Shown here: positions 14,879 through 23,684 of the stretch, piece by piece
Layout: each line of letters begins with the position of its first letter
Position numbering within the stretch: position 1 is the stretch's first letter
Assembly: GCA_042095835.1 (NCBI GenBank)
Contig: JBELML010000070.1
Span: 1 to 32,237, forward strand
Length of the DNA stretch: 32,237 nucleotides
Origin: DATFKA01 sp042095835
GTDB taxonomy: Bacteria > Bacteroidota > Bacteroidia > Chitinophagales > Saprospiraceae
Direction: 5' to 3'
Translations under genes and position numbers: made by a program
Notes under the pieces: generated by a model
The model's input: the letters and a program-made list of their open reading frames with translations, nothing else
Databases searched by the model: none
Told to the model about the DNA's origin: nothing

Positions 14879-17800
14879 ATGGCAGCGCAGAATAATTATC
14901 AACTCTTACTGCAGAAACTGGATCAGTTTATCCGGAAGTATTATATCAATAAGTTAATTCGTGGAGCACTGTATAGTGTAGGATTTATCCTATTGTTGTT
15001 CTTGATTGTAGATTTATTGATCTATTATAATGACTTTGGGACAAGCACTAGAAAGGGCTTATTCTTTTCCTTTATGGGGGTGAGTTTAGCGGCTTTATCA
15101 TATTGGGTCATTGTTCCTTTGACGAAATATTTTCGCCTCGGTACCGTGATCAGTCACGAGCAAGCGGCCTCTATTATTGGAGATCATTTCACCAATGTAA
15201 AAGATAAACTGCTCAACATTCTGCAGCTCAAGCAGCAATCGGATAGCATGTCTGAAAATGGGTTGGTGTTGGCCAGTATCGACCAAAAATCGGAAGAGAT
15301 CAAACTGGTCCCTTTCAAATCTGCCATTAATCTAGCCAACAATCGTAAATATTTGCGCTATGCGCTTCCGCCATTACTACTCTTGCTGGTATTGCTGATT
15401 GCAGCGCCAAGTATGATTAAAGATGGTACAGAGCGCCTGATCAATTACGGTGTAGAGTTTGTGCGTCCTGCCCCTTTTAAATTTGTATTAGAGCAGGAAG
15501 ACTTGTCGGTGGTGCAGTACGAAGATTTTCCACTGATGGTGACGATAGAAGGCGAGCAGTTGCCTAATGAGGTCTTTATAGATTTGGACAATGTCCAATA
15601 TCGATTGAAAAAGGAAGCCAATAATCGCTTTTCTTACCGCTTCAATAATGTACAAAAAGATGTCGATTTCAAATTATTTGCTACTGAAGTCGAGTCCAAA
15701 AAATATGAACTCAAGGTATTATCAAAACCGAATGTAGTCGGTTTTGAAGTCAAATTAAACTACCCGAACTACACTGGCCGTAAAGACGAAACGCTCAATA
15801 GCGTTGGTGATTTAGTGGTACCTATCGGTACTACGGTCGACTGGGTATTCAATGCAGAAAATACCGACGATATCGAAATCTCTTTCTTAAGAGAAAATGA
15901 ACGCATGCCAATTAAGCGCTTCTCAGATGATTTATTCACCTACAAGAAGCGAGCTATGCAGGATGATGTCTATAAGCTATTTGTGTCCAATGAGGCGCTT
16001 CCGAATGCAGATTCTATCTCCTATGGCTTGACCATCATTCCCGATTTATATCCGGAGATCACGGTAGAATCTTTCAAGGATAGCACCGATGAGAAAGTCG
16101 TCTTTTTTGTAGGGGATGCTTCAGATGATTATGGCATGAAGAGTATCAGCTTCAACTATCGCATTGGCCAAAATGGTGGACAAAGCGAAGGTAAATTGGA
16201 GACCACTCTTCTACAAGAGCCAAGTAATAAACAGGCATCCTACGATTATATTTTTGATTTAAATCAACTCGAACTTAAGCCAGGTGATGAGGTCAACTAC
16301 TACTTTGAAGTATTCGATAACGATGCTGTCAATGGTAGCAAATCTGCTCGCACCAATGTCATGGTATTTGCTATGCCAACCACAGAAGAGTACGAAGCTA
16401 TGGCGGAAGCCAACGATGAGCTGATCAAAGATAATCTGGAGAAAGCGCTCGAAGAATCCAAGAAGATACAGGATGAAATGAAGCGCCTGCGTGAAAAACT
16501 CCTACAGGAGAAGGAACTCGACTGGCAGAATCGCAAGGAGCTGGAAAAACTACTAGAACGCCAGAAGGAATTAGAAAAGCAAATCCAGCAAGCACAGCAA
16601 TCCTTTGAGCAGAATCTGCAGAATCAACAAGAGTTTGAGAACCCTAACGAAGACATCCAGGATAAGCAGGATCAACTACAGGAGATGTTCGAAGAAGTGA
16701 TGAGTCCAGAGATGGAAGAAATGATGCAAAAGCTGGAAGAGATGCTCCAAGAAATGAACAAGGAGGAAGCTATGGAGGCTTTAGAGAAAATGGAGATGAA
16801 TGACGAGGAGATGGAAATGGACCTGGAGCGCCTGGAGGAACTGTATAAGCAGCTAGAATTGGAGCAAGAGATGAATAAAGCCATCGAAAAACTTCAAGAG
16901 CTAGCCGAAGAGCAAGAAAAGTTGGCCGAGGAAACAGAGCAACTGAACAAAGAACAAGAGGAAGGCGAACAAAATAAAGAAGACGAGGAAAAGAAAGACG
17001 GCGAGCAGAAGGATGGCGAAAAGAAAGACGGGGAGCAAAAAGACGGTGAGAAAGAACAAGATGAAAAAGAAGGAGACGAAAAAGAAGGAGAGGAGAACAA
17101 AGATGGCGAAGAAAATAAAGAAGGAGAGCAAAACGAGGAAGATAAAAAAGGAGAGGAGAACAAGGATGGCGAAAAGAAAGATGGAGAGCAGCAAGATGGG
17201 GAGAAAAAAGAGGAAGAGCCCAAATCTAAGCAAGAAGAAATAGAGAAAAAGCAGGAAGAACTCAACGAAAAATTTGAGAAGATCCAAGAGCAAATGGATA
17301 AGATCGAAGAGAAAAACGAGGAGCTGGAAAACAAGCAGGAGATGGGAGACAACCAAGAGCAGATGGACGATATCAATCGGGATATGCAAGAAAGTAGTCA
17401 ACAGCTTCAGCAGGAGCAAAACCAGAAAGCTTCAGAATCTCAAAAGAAGGCTGCCCAGAAGATGAAGCAGATGTCACAGCAGATGAGCGGTGCTATGCAA
17501 GCAGGCCAGATGGAGCAGATGCAGGAAGATATGGAAGCGCTTCGACAGTTGTTGGAGAATCTAGTCGGTTTGTCATTCGACCAAGAAGACTTGATCGATG
17601 AGTTTGAAGTGACGGAGATTAATACACCTCGCTACGTTGATCTTGTACAAGAGCAATTCAAATTGAAAGACGATTTCCGTTTGGTAGAAGATAGCTTGCG
17701 TGCCTTAGCCAAGCGTGTATATCAGATCGAGACCTTCGTGACCGACAAAGTTGGGGAGATCAAAGGCAATATGAACGAAAGTATTGATGATCTCGAGGAG

Positions 17801-18505
17801 CGCCGCAAACTACAGGCGGCTGATCACCAGCAACGCTCTATGAAAAATGTCAATGATTTGGCTTTGATGCTGAGTGAAACCATGAATAATATGCAGCAGC
17901 AGATGGCCTCCATGATGTCGGGCAATACCATGTGCCAGCAACCGCAGCAAGGTCAAGGTCAATCGCCCAATGATAAAATGTCGCAAGGACAGCAGCAACT
18001 CAATCAACAGATGCAGCAGCAAGGACAGCAAGGCAAAGACGGTGGTAATCCAGGTTTGTCTTCTGAGGAGTTTGCTAAACTCGCTGCTCGACAGGCGGCC
18101 TTGCGTAGAGCTTTGGAGGAGAAGCAAAAGCAGCTTCGGGAGCAAGGCAAAGGGAATAAAGGCTTGCAAGAGATCATCGACGAAATGGATAAAGTAGAGA
18201 TTGATCTCGTCAACAAGCAGCTGCGTAATGAGACCATGAAGCGCCAGCAGGATATCTTGACGCGCTTACTCAAACACGAAAAAGCCGAACGCCAACGTGA
18301 ATTTGACCAAAAGCGCAAGTCGGAGACTGCACAAGAAGAGCCCAAAACTATTCCTCCTTCACTAGAGGAGTATATCAAAAAACGTAAAGCGGAATTGGAG
18401 CTCTATAAAACGGTCTCGCCATCCTTGAAGCCTTATTATAAAAACTTGGTGGAGGAATACTTCAACAAGCTGAAAGGCAGTGAGAAAACATCGAACGATC
18501 AATAG
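14879..18505 (+). CDS. Large membrane coiled-coil protein, DUF4175-like
   Basis: The product has 1208 residues from the ATG at 14879 (MAAQNNYQLLLQKL); an upstream extension to 14801 reads like non-coding DNA. Three hydrophobic segments lie near the N-terminus, at about 28-52 (SVGFILLLFLIVDLLIYY), 60-85 and 155-177 (LPPLLLLLVLLIAAP). Beta-rich extracytoplasmic-looking segments follow (about 195-500), then a coiled coil to the C-terminus. Residues about 695-780 are almost only E, K, D, G, Q and N in near-repeats such as KDGEQKDGEKKDGEQ. A Gln/Met-rich stretch comes near 1000-1050. The layout resembles the large DUF4175/TIGR02302-type proteins annotated in many Bacteroidota, whose function is not established. 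A strong terminator follows. Confidence 0.75.
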   Translation: MAAQNNYQLLLQKLDQFIRKYYINKLIRGALYSVGFILLLFLIVDLLIYYNDFGTSTRKGLFFSFMGVSLAALSYWVIVPLTKYFRLGTVISHEQAASIIGDHFTNVKDKLLNILQLKQQSDSMSENGLVLASIDQKSEEIKLVPFKSAINLANNRKYLRYALPPLLLLLVLLIAAPSMIKDGTERLINYGVEFVRPAPFKFVLEQEDLSVVQYEDFPLMVTIEGEQLPNEVFIDLDNVQYRLKKEANNRFSYRFNNVQKDVDFKLFATEVESKKYELKVLSKPNVVGFEVKLNYPNYTGRKDETLNSVGDLVVPIGTTVDWVFNAENTDDIEISFLRENERMPIKRFSDDLFTYKKRAMQDDVYKLFVSNEALPNADSISYGLTIIPDLYPEITVESFKDSTDEKVVFFVGDASDDYGMKSISFNYRIGQNGGQSEGKLETTLLQEPSNKQASYDYIFDLNQLELKPGDEVNYYFEVFDNDAVNGSKSARTNVMVFAMPTTEEYEAMAEANDELIKDNLEKALEESKKIQDEMKRLREKLLQEKELDWQNRKELEKLLERQKELEKQIQQAQQSFEQNLQNQQEFENPNEDIQDKQDQLQEMFEEVMSPEMEEMMQKLEEMLQEMNKEEAMEALEKMEMNDEEMEMDLERLEELYKQLELEQEMNKAIEKLQELAEEQEKLAEETEQLNKEQEEGEQNKEDEEKKDGEQKDGEKKDGEQKDGEKEQDEKEGDEKEGEENKDGEENKEGEQNEEDKKGEENKDGEKKDGEQQDGEKKEEEPKSKQEEIEKKQEELNEKFEKIQEQMDKIEEKNEELENKQEMGDNQEQMDDINRDMQESSQQLQQEQNQKASESQKKAAQKMKQMSQQMSGAMQAGQMEQMQEDMEALRQLLENLVGLSFDQEDLIDEFEVTEINTPRYVDLVQEQFKLKDDFRLVEDSLRALAKRVYQIETFVTDKVGEIKGNMNESIDDLEERRKLQAADHQQRSMKNVNDLALMLSETMNNMQQQMASMMSGNTMCQQPQQGQGQSPNDKMSQGQQQLNQQMQQQGQQGKDGGNPGLSSEEFAKLAARQAALRRALEEKQKQLREQGKGNKGLQEIIDEMDKVEIDLVNKQLRNETMKRQQDILTRLLKHEKAERQREFDQKRKSETAQEEPKTIPPSLEEYIKKRKAELELYKTVSPSLKPYYKNLVEEYFNKLKGSEKTSNDQ
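16950..17310 (+). repeat. Low-complexity polypurine coding tract
   Basis: Inside the DUF4175-like gene the plus strand is overwhelmingly A and G for about 300 bases. It encodes short near-repeats of the KDGE(Q/K) and (E/K)GEENKDGE kind. Units such as AAGACGG(C/G)GAGCA and GGAGAGGAGAACAA recur imperfectly. Such tracts change length easily by slippage. Confidence 0.7.
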
Positions 18506-18531
18506 TAGCTACAGTTGGAATAGGTAGTGCA

Positions 18532-18572
18532 AAATAGGAGTCATCTCGAGAAATTCGGGATGACTCCTATTT
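18532..18572 (+). terminator. Strong rho-independent-type terminator
   Basis: AAATAGGAGTCATC (18532-18545) pairs perfectly with GATGACTCCTATTT (18559-18572), 14 bp. The loop region can extend the stem (TCGA / TTCG). T-rich sequence follows. It ends the DUF4175-like transcript. Confidence 0.8.
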
Positions 18573-18598
18573 AATTTGCGATATAGCTGAAAAGCCCC

Positions 18599-18629
18599 TT
18601 GCCTTTTTTATAGAATACCCCTATTTTTG
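18599..18629 (+). promoter_or_regulatory. Bacteroidota-type promoter (TTG-N20-TATTTTTG)
   Basis: TTG at 18599-18601, a 20-base spacer, and TATTTTTG at 18622-18629 fit the Bacteroidota sigma consensus TTTG-N19-21-TAnnTTTG. This is the best promoter match in the window. It gives a leader of about 90 bases to the ATPase gene at 18727. Confidence 0.7.
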
Positions 18630-18726
18630 TATCCGTAAACTACGCCCCAATTGATGTATACTTGACACTTAAGGTGAAAAACAGTATATTAAGCAGGATA
18701 TCGCTACTTTAACAAAATACTATTGC

Positions 18727-19119
18727 ATGCGTATACTTCGACTCCCTTCCAATCCTAGAAGCGTAACTTTGATTGAGGATTATGTCAATAACATTTCGAA
18801 AAAGTATCGATTACGAGCCGAGCAACACGGCGACATCCTAATAAGCCTTACCGAAGCAGTCACCAACGCGATCATCCACGGGAATAAAAAAGACGAGTCG
18901 AAGCACGTACATGTCCACCTCTCCAAAAAACCAAATTGCCTAGAACTGAAAGTATCCGACGAAGGACTAGGTTTTGATTACCAAAGCATTCCAGATCCAA
19001 CTTCTCCTGATAATAAAATAAAATGCGGTGGTCGTGGTGTTTATTTAATGCGCTGCCTTTGCGATCAAATCGAATACCAGGACAACGGTCGTACCGTAGA
19101 AATGCGTTTCAAACTCTAA
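18727..19119 (+). CDS. RsbW-like ATP-binding (anti-sigma/serine kinase) protein
   Basis: This 130-residue protein is a stand-alone GHKL ATPase domain, the size of RsbW/SpoIIAB anti-sigma kinases. It has the N box EAVTNAIIHGN (about residues 43-53), the G1 box DEGLGFD and the G2 box GGRGVYLM. In known systems such proteins bind a sigma factor or phosphorylate a STAS-domain antagonist. No sigma or STAS gene is next to it, so the partner is unknown; a role in a phosphorelay with a PP2C phosphatase elsewhere is possible. It starts a two-gene unit with ybeY (six bases apart), an arrangement that would tie its expression to ribosome maturation. Cytoplasmic. Confidence 0.88.
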   Translation: MRILRLPSNPRSVTLIEDYVNNISKKYRLRAEQHGDILISLTEAVTNAIIHGNKKDESKHVHVHLSKKPNCLELKVSDEGLGFDYQSIPDPTSPDNKIKCGGRGVYLMRCLCDQIEYQDNGRTVEMRFKL

Positions 19120-19125
19120 ATCCAT

Positions 19126-19581
19126 TTGGATTCTTTTTTCCCGAGTGACCTACAGAATTCTATTACTTTCCATATCGAGCAACTTGACTTTGAGTTGACG
19201 CAAGCTAGTCGTATACAAGACTGGATAAGCACTGTCATTAAGCAAAGAGATTGTCGGCTGATACAGCTCAATTATATTTTTTGCTCTGATGAGTACCTAC
19301 ATGAGATTAATCTAGAATATCTACAGCACGATACGTATACCGATATCATCACTTTTCCCTACCAGAACCCACCTATTGTAGAGGGAGATATCTTCATCTC
19401 TATTGATCGCGTGCGAGAAAATGCCCAGCAATTTGGTGTCACCTTTGAGCAAGAATTACTCCGGGTGATCATCCATGGCGTACTACATCTTTGTGGGCAA
19501 GGAGATAAGTCTGCCGAAGAGCAACAGCAAATGCGCAAATTGGAGGATTGGGCCTTGGCTTTTTTTGCCAATCAGGTATAG
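19126..19581 (+). CDS. ybeY: Endoribonuclease YbeY, TTG start
   Basis: YbeY is a zinc-dependent RNase needed for 3'-end maturation of 16S rRNA and ribosome quality control. The 151-residue protein has the core NYIFCSDEYLHEINLEYL, the TDIITFPY strand and EGDIFISIDRV. It then has the metal motif HGVLHLCG followed by QGDKSAEE. The canonical third His (GxDH) is absent; an Asp in GDKS sits near that position, as I recall for other Bacteroidota YbeY proteins. No ATG precedes the conserved region in frame. The first usable start is TTG at 19126, six bases after the ATPase stop, which fits translational coupling. It is convergent with the next gene, 18 bases away. Confidence 0.9.
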   Translation: MDSFFPSDLQNSITFHIEQLDFELTQASRIQDWISTVIKQRDCRLIQLNYIFCSDEYLHEINLEYLQHDTYTDIITFPYQNPPIVEGDIFISIDRVRENAQQFGVTFEQELLRVIIHGVLHLCGQGDKSAEEQQQMRKLEDWALAFFANQV

Positions 19582-19599
19582 TATAGAGCTTGAATCACA

Positions 19600-20250
19600 C
19601 TACTTTTCCTTTTCTACTAAAATCGCCTGATCAATCAAGACATTCCCATTATAAGGACTTTTCTCAATAGCATTAGAATCATGAAAAGCTTCTAGATAGA
19701 AGTGTGTATGCTCTTGAGTGGGGGTGAACTCGAACTCTAAGCTTTGCCACCGAGAGCGAATAATGGGAGCTGAAGTATAGAAGAGTTCTTTAGGCTTTTT
19801 GGCGTCTCCTCCCCAAATTCGTACTAAAACAGCCGTGTTATAATTTGCTCTTTGCTCCGTTTTTTTACTCACACTGATATAAATCTCCGAACGAGCAAGA
19901 GAGGCTGTGAATTGATAGGTCTTTTGGGCTTCTAAAGGTTGATCAAGACGCTGGCAAATTGCCTCCCAAGTATCATTATCTCTGACGACCATACCCAGGT
20001 AGGTTTTCCCGTGGTGCGCTTCTTTGGTGACGTTAAAGGCACCACTTGGATGGATATCTACAGGAGATTCTCCTGGAAAACCGTAGTCTAGCCACTCTAC
20101 AGGTGGAGTCGAATAGAGTGCTGTATCTTCAAAAGAACCATTACGTAGTAAGTTCTTTTGGGCTGCAAGCATCATAGGAAGCAGCAAAAGGACCAACAAT
20201 AAAAAAATGGAATTGTGGAAATTGCGAAGAGTAATAACTTGGGGAATCAT
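19600..20250 (-). CDS. Secreted jelly-roll (CBM-like) protein
   Basis: The 216-residue product has a signal peptide with a long hydrophobic core (about residues 15-28, then MMLAAQ). The mature part begins NLLRNGSFEDTALYSTPP, a start typical of galactose-binding-like/CBM4-9 beta-sandwich domains. Aromatic residues and alternating strands follow (YLGMVVRDNDTWEAICQRL, TYQFTASLARSE, WQSLEFEFTP), ending VLIDQAILVEKEK. It may bind carbohydrate, but similar domains occur in cell-surface proteins with other roles. It lies 75 bases after the last GH17 gene on the same strand, with an AT-only hairpin (20256-20277) in between. It could be the last gene of the glucan operon or a separate unit. Confidence 0.65.
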   Translation of the reverse strand: MIPQVITLRNFHNSIFLLLVLLLLPMMLAAQKNLLRNGSFEDTALYSTPPVEWLDYGFPGESPVDIHPSGAFNVTKEAHHGKTYLGMVVRDNDTWEAICQRLDQPLEAQKTYQFTASLARSEIYISVSKKTEQRANYNTAVLVRIWGGDAKKPKELFYTSAPIIRSRWQSLEFEFTPTQEHTHFYLEAFHDSNAIEKSPYNGNVLIDQAILVEKEK

Positions 20251-20325
20251 AGCATTTTATTTTTCTATAAAAATAAATATCTACTCAATTAGATGCTACT
20301 TTTTCCCCAAATGTTGCATGGTATT

Positions 20326-21243
20326 CTAGCTTTGTAGTACCATTTTTGGACTGCGATCCACTTTATACAAGCCCCAATGCTTTTCGGGTTCGTGTGGGTC
20401 TGGTGATCCTTTCCAAGGCTCATCAAAAGCTTCAAATACAAAGGTGATGATTTGCTCCTCATTGATCCAATCCATCAACTGCTGGTAGTAGACCTTCTGT
20501 AAGGTCTCATTGGCATTATGAGGCTCGATACCACGTCCATTGGAGCGAGTGGTCCATCCGGCCTCTGTGATGACTACAGGCGTGTCTGGGTAGCGATCAG
20601 CGACAGTAAAGTAGTTCTGCTGAGTATAATCTAGCGCCTCATTGATCTGCTTATACTCCCAGACAGGATAGGTGTGGATAGATATAAAATCCACAACTGC
20701 TGCCAATGGCGCTAATTTACCCAACCAGGGGACATAATTCTCACAGAAGGTAACAGGTTGCTTGGTATGTTTTTTCAACAACTCAACAAAAGCCACCACT
20801 CTCTCAACGGGTACCAGATGGTCGGTCCAATCTACAGTAGCCTCATTACCGGCTGAAAGTGAACAGATAATATCAGGATATTGATTAGCCAAATCAATCA
20901 ATTCTTGGATGCGCTCATCATTATACTGCCGATTGGAAACCAGTTTTTCTTCAGGATATTCTCCTCCCCAGGGACAGTTGGGGTTGCTGACCTCTGCCAC
21001 AATATAGGCGCCCTGCATCACTTGAAAATCCAGACCTTCGCCTTGGATAACCTCCAAGACGGTTTTGGCGTGTTGGTCACAGTCGTATAGTCGAAGATAT
21101 TTCCAGTCCCCTTCTAAGAGGAGCAAGTCTTCTTTGACTTGTTCGTAGCTAGGGTGAGTTCCGCCAGGATGCTGCCCATCCCGAAAACCTGAATAGCAAA
21201 TCGCGGTATCGTATGGAAAAGGATTCTTTCTAGTTTGTACCAT
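20326..21243 (-). CDS. Cytoplasmic GH17 beta-1,3-glucanase-like enzyme
   Basis: This 305-residue single-domain TIM barrel of family GH17 has no signal peptide (MVQTRKNPFPYDTAICYSGF). The proton donor lies in LSAGNEATVDW (E134) and the nucleophile in VVITEAGWTTR (E227), both at normal spacing. Supporting family features are YLRLYDCDQHAK, ISIHTYPVWEY and FEAFDEPWKG near the C-terminus. Family GH17 cleaves or transglycosylates beta-1,3-glucan. Without an export signal it would act on imported oligosaccharides. It sits 82 bases after the second short GH17 gene and is likely the last enzyme gene of the operon. Confidence 0.87.
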   Translation of the reverse strand: MVQTRKNPFPYDTAICYSGFRDGQHPGGTHPSYEQVKEDLLLLEGDWKYLRLYDCDQHAKTVLEVIQGEGLDFQVMQGAYIVAEVSNPNCPWGGEYPEEKLVSNRQYNDERIQELIDLANQYPDIICSLSAGNEATVDWTDHLVPVERVVAFVELLKKHTKQPVTFCENYVPWLGKLAPLAAVVDFISIHTYPVWEYKQINEALDYTQQNYFTVADRYPDTPVVITEAGWTTRSNGRGIEPHNANETLQKVYYQQLMDWINEEQIITFVFEAFDEPWKGSPDPHEPEKHWGLYKVDRSPKMVLQS

Positions 21244-21325
21244 TTGTTCTTGTTTTAAACATCCAATAAACGCCTAAGGCCAAGGTTTCGTTGCTTTTTA
21301 CCCATCTTCTACCTCTTCCAACTCC

Positions 21326-22210
21326 CTAAAACTTCAACTGCTCCTTACTATCCCAAATTCCCCAATAGGCTCCAACATCTCCTTCTGGGCCTACTTTCCA
21401 GGCTTCATCAAAGGAGGAGAAATAGAACAATTCGATGCCTTCGTTGGCGGTCCATTGTTGTAAATTCAAGAAATAGCGGAGCGCATTTTCGTGGCTAGGT
21501 TCTGCGGCATCCAATCCGGTGCCCTGACTTGGCCACCCACTCTCGGTAATGATGACCTTCTTGCCTTTTCCGGCAGCCATTGCTTGGTAATACATCTGCT
21601 TGGCGTGCATCAAGGAGTAGTCGATATGGGTGCCCTCCCAGTAGGGATAGCAATTCGCAAGTATGACATCACAAGCTTCTGTGATACGAGGTTTAATACT
21701 GAACTCATAGTAGGCATCTACATAGCCTACTTGAACATCAGGTAATGCTTCCTTCACTAGAATGATATACTCCAGCAATTCATCTTCGGTAAGATCACCT
21801 CTATAGAGTACCTCATTGCCTACTGCGGCAATATCAACGTAGCCATCTTTAGCGAGTTTGATCAGGCCTTCAATTTCTTGCTCGATGAGTTCTTTATCAT
21901 CACCTAGCCAAGCCCCTACTAAAGTTTTTAAGCCCATTTCTTTAGCTACCACAGGGATATGCTCATTCCCTTCTATACAGGAGAAAGAGCGTATCCATTT
22001 GGTATGAGGCGCGATGATGGCCATTCTTCTTCTAATCTGTTCGATACTGAGCACGGTGCCCGGTTCTTGCCCTTCTTCGTAAGCGCTATAACATAAGCCA
22101 TGTAAACCATCTGCTAGGATGTCCTTAAAGGCAAGGCCTTTCTGCTCCAAAGTCATTTGCTGAATCTGGTGCTCCTGTGGTCGAATTAATCTCGCTGGGC
22201 GATAAGACAT
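21326..22210 (-). CDS. Cytoplasmic GH17 enzyme, second type
   Basis: The 294-residue product has no signal peptide and an N-terminal stretch of about 30 residues before the barrel (FKDILADGLHGLCYSAYEEG). The GH17 acid/base is in AAVGNEVLYRG (E133) and the nucleophile in VIITESGWPSQG (E223); GW-PS is close to the plant and bacterial GH17 signature. CYPYWEG and FSSFDEAWK line the predicted cleft. It differs clearly from the 305-residue neighbour, so it is not a recent duplicate. Its likely role is hydrolysis or transfer on beta-1,3-gluco-oligosaccharides in the cytoplasm. It lies 33 bases after the transporter gene. Confidence 0.87.
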   Translation of the reverse strand: MSYRPARLIRPQEHQIQQMTLEQKGLAFKDILADGLHGLCYSAYEEGQEPGTVLSIEQIRRRMAIIAPHTKWIRSFSCIEGNEHIPVVAKEMGLKTLVGAWLGDDKELIEQEIEGLIKLAKDGYVDIAAVGNEVLYRGDLTEDELLEYIILVKEALPDVQVGYVDAYYEFSIKPRITEACDVILANCYPYWEGTHIDYSLMHAKQMYYQAMAAGKGKKVIITESGWPSQGTGLDAAEPSHENALRYFLNLQQWTANEGIELFYFSSFDEAWKVGPEGDVGAYWGIWDSKEQLKF

Positions 22211-22243
22211 TTTTCGTTTTGTTTTGATTTATGAATTAGCCTC

Positions 22244-23680
22244 TTAAGCAACAATAGCTGATTCTGCTTTTTTAGCCTCAATTTGAGCGCGTATCTCATT
22301 TGCTTTTTCTTCGGTGATGTTATAGTTCCGCATTACTAGCATTGCTATGACCGTACCAAGCAATGGGAAGAAACAGAAAAAGGCATGTAAACCATCAACA
22401 GCGCCTTGCTGATCTACAGTAGCCAAGTCTGGATTAAAACCTACAAAGGCGATAATCAAGCCACTCAAACCACCAGCGATTGCAAATCCAACTTTTACCA
22501 TCCACCAATAAATTGCTCCAAAGATACCCTCTCGTCTTTTGCCCGTGTTGAGCTCATCTATATCAATGATATCTGCGGTCATTGACATCATAATGGTAAA
22601 TAAACTACCAATACCGAAGGAGAAAAAAGGAAGAGCGATCATATATAGCCAAGGTTTACCTGGAACAAACAGGAAATAAAGCATCACATAACCAATAATC
22701 GAGATGGCTTGTGATAGCATGAATGCTCTTTTCTTTCCAATCTTTCCGGCCATCCAAGCAACGGTAGGGATCACAATAAAAGTTGTACCCAGGGCACCAA
22801 CCGAACCAAATAAAGCCACCCAAATGCCCGTAGCTGCTGCATCTCCATTAAACAATTTATAAACAATCACGAAGAAAGTTAGGGCCGCTACGGTATTGAA
22901 AGCATTGAAAATCAAAAAGGTTGAAATACAAATTTGGCGGAAAGAAGGAATTTTGAAAGCGGCTATAAATCCTCTTACTATTTCCATGAGGCTGCCTCCA
23001 ATATTCGAAAAGCTTAGTGGTATGAGGCTATCGTCATCTATTGTAGATCTACTCTTGATAAATAAGGCTGGTGTAATAGCACAGAGGGCACAGCCTATGG
23101 CCACCCATATAGCCAACTCCCTAGTTGCCACCTCGGCCGATGGAAACCAATCTGGGTCACTCATGATCACCCAAAACCAAGGTGCAATCACCCAAGCCCA
23201 TTGTCCAATCCACTGCGCGATGGCCATGATATTGGTTCGCTCGTGGAAGTCGTTGGTCATTTCATAACCCATCGCTACGTAGGGGACACTAAATATGGTG
23301 AGTCCCAGGTAGAAAACGATCGACCAGAGGAAGAAGTACCAGAAGTTGTATTGTAGAGAATTTTCCTTGTACAATTGCCACATGAAAATGAAGGCGATAC
23401 CCATGATTATACCTCCTAAGAATACATATTGTCTCCTTCTACCCCATTTTGATCTAGTATTATCAGAAATAAATCCCATAATTGGATCAGTGATAGAATC
23501 AAAAATACGAGGAGCAAAAAAGATTAATCCCCACATCCATCCAGGAAAGCCCAAATCTTGTACTAAAACCACCATGAATATTCCAAGGATGGCTGGAAAC
23601 ATTTGATTAGCAAACATGCCTACCCCAAAGGCTATTTTTTCTCCTAAAGGTACTTTGTTGCTGCTTGTTGCGTCGCTCAT
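22244..23680 (-). CDS. GPH-family sugar:cation symporter
   Basis: The 478-residue membrane protein has about twelve hydrophobic segments and belongs to the glycoside-pentoside-hexuronide:cation symporters (MelB-like MFS). The first-loop signature is clear: RIFDSITDPIMGFISDNTRS followed by KWGRRRQY. It should import di- or oligosaccharides across the inner membrane with Na+ or H+. Its place between glucanases and just after the GH30 gene (four bases) points to beta-glucan oligosaccharides as cargo, which is inference. It is the only inner-membrane transporter in the locus and links the lipoprotein enzymes to the cytoplasmic phosphorylase. Confidence 0.9.
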   Translation of the reverse strand: MSDATSSNKVPLGEKIAFGVGMFANQMFPAILGIFMVVLVQDLGFPGWMWGLIFFAPRIFDSITDPIMGFISDNTRSKWGRRRQYVFLGGIIMGIAFIFMWQLYKENSLQYNFWYFFLWSIVFYLGLTIFSVPYVAMGYEMTNDFHERTNIMAIAQWIGQWAWVIAPWFWVIMSDPDWFPSAEVATRELAIWVAIGCALCAITPALFIKSRSTIDDDSLIPLSFSNIGGSLMEIVRGFIAAFKIPSFRQICISTFLIFNAFNTVAALTFFVIVYKLFNGDAAATGIWVALFGSVGALGTTFIVIPTVAWMAGKIGKKRAFMLSQAISIIGYVMLYFLFVPGKPWLYMIALPFFSFGIGSLFTIMMSMTADIIDIDELNTGKRREGIFGAIYWWMVKVGFAIAGGLSGLIIAFVGFNPDLATVDQQGAVDGLHAFFCFFPLLGTVIAMLVMRNYNITEEKANEIRAQIEAKKAESAIVA

Positions 23681-23684
23681 AAAA

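Noticed and set aside
16894..17419. Ser- or Leu/Phe-rich minus-strand frames inside the DUF4175-like gene
   Set aside because: They are the complement of the polypurine coding tract; composition follows from GAA/AAG codons on the other strand.
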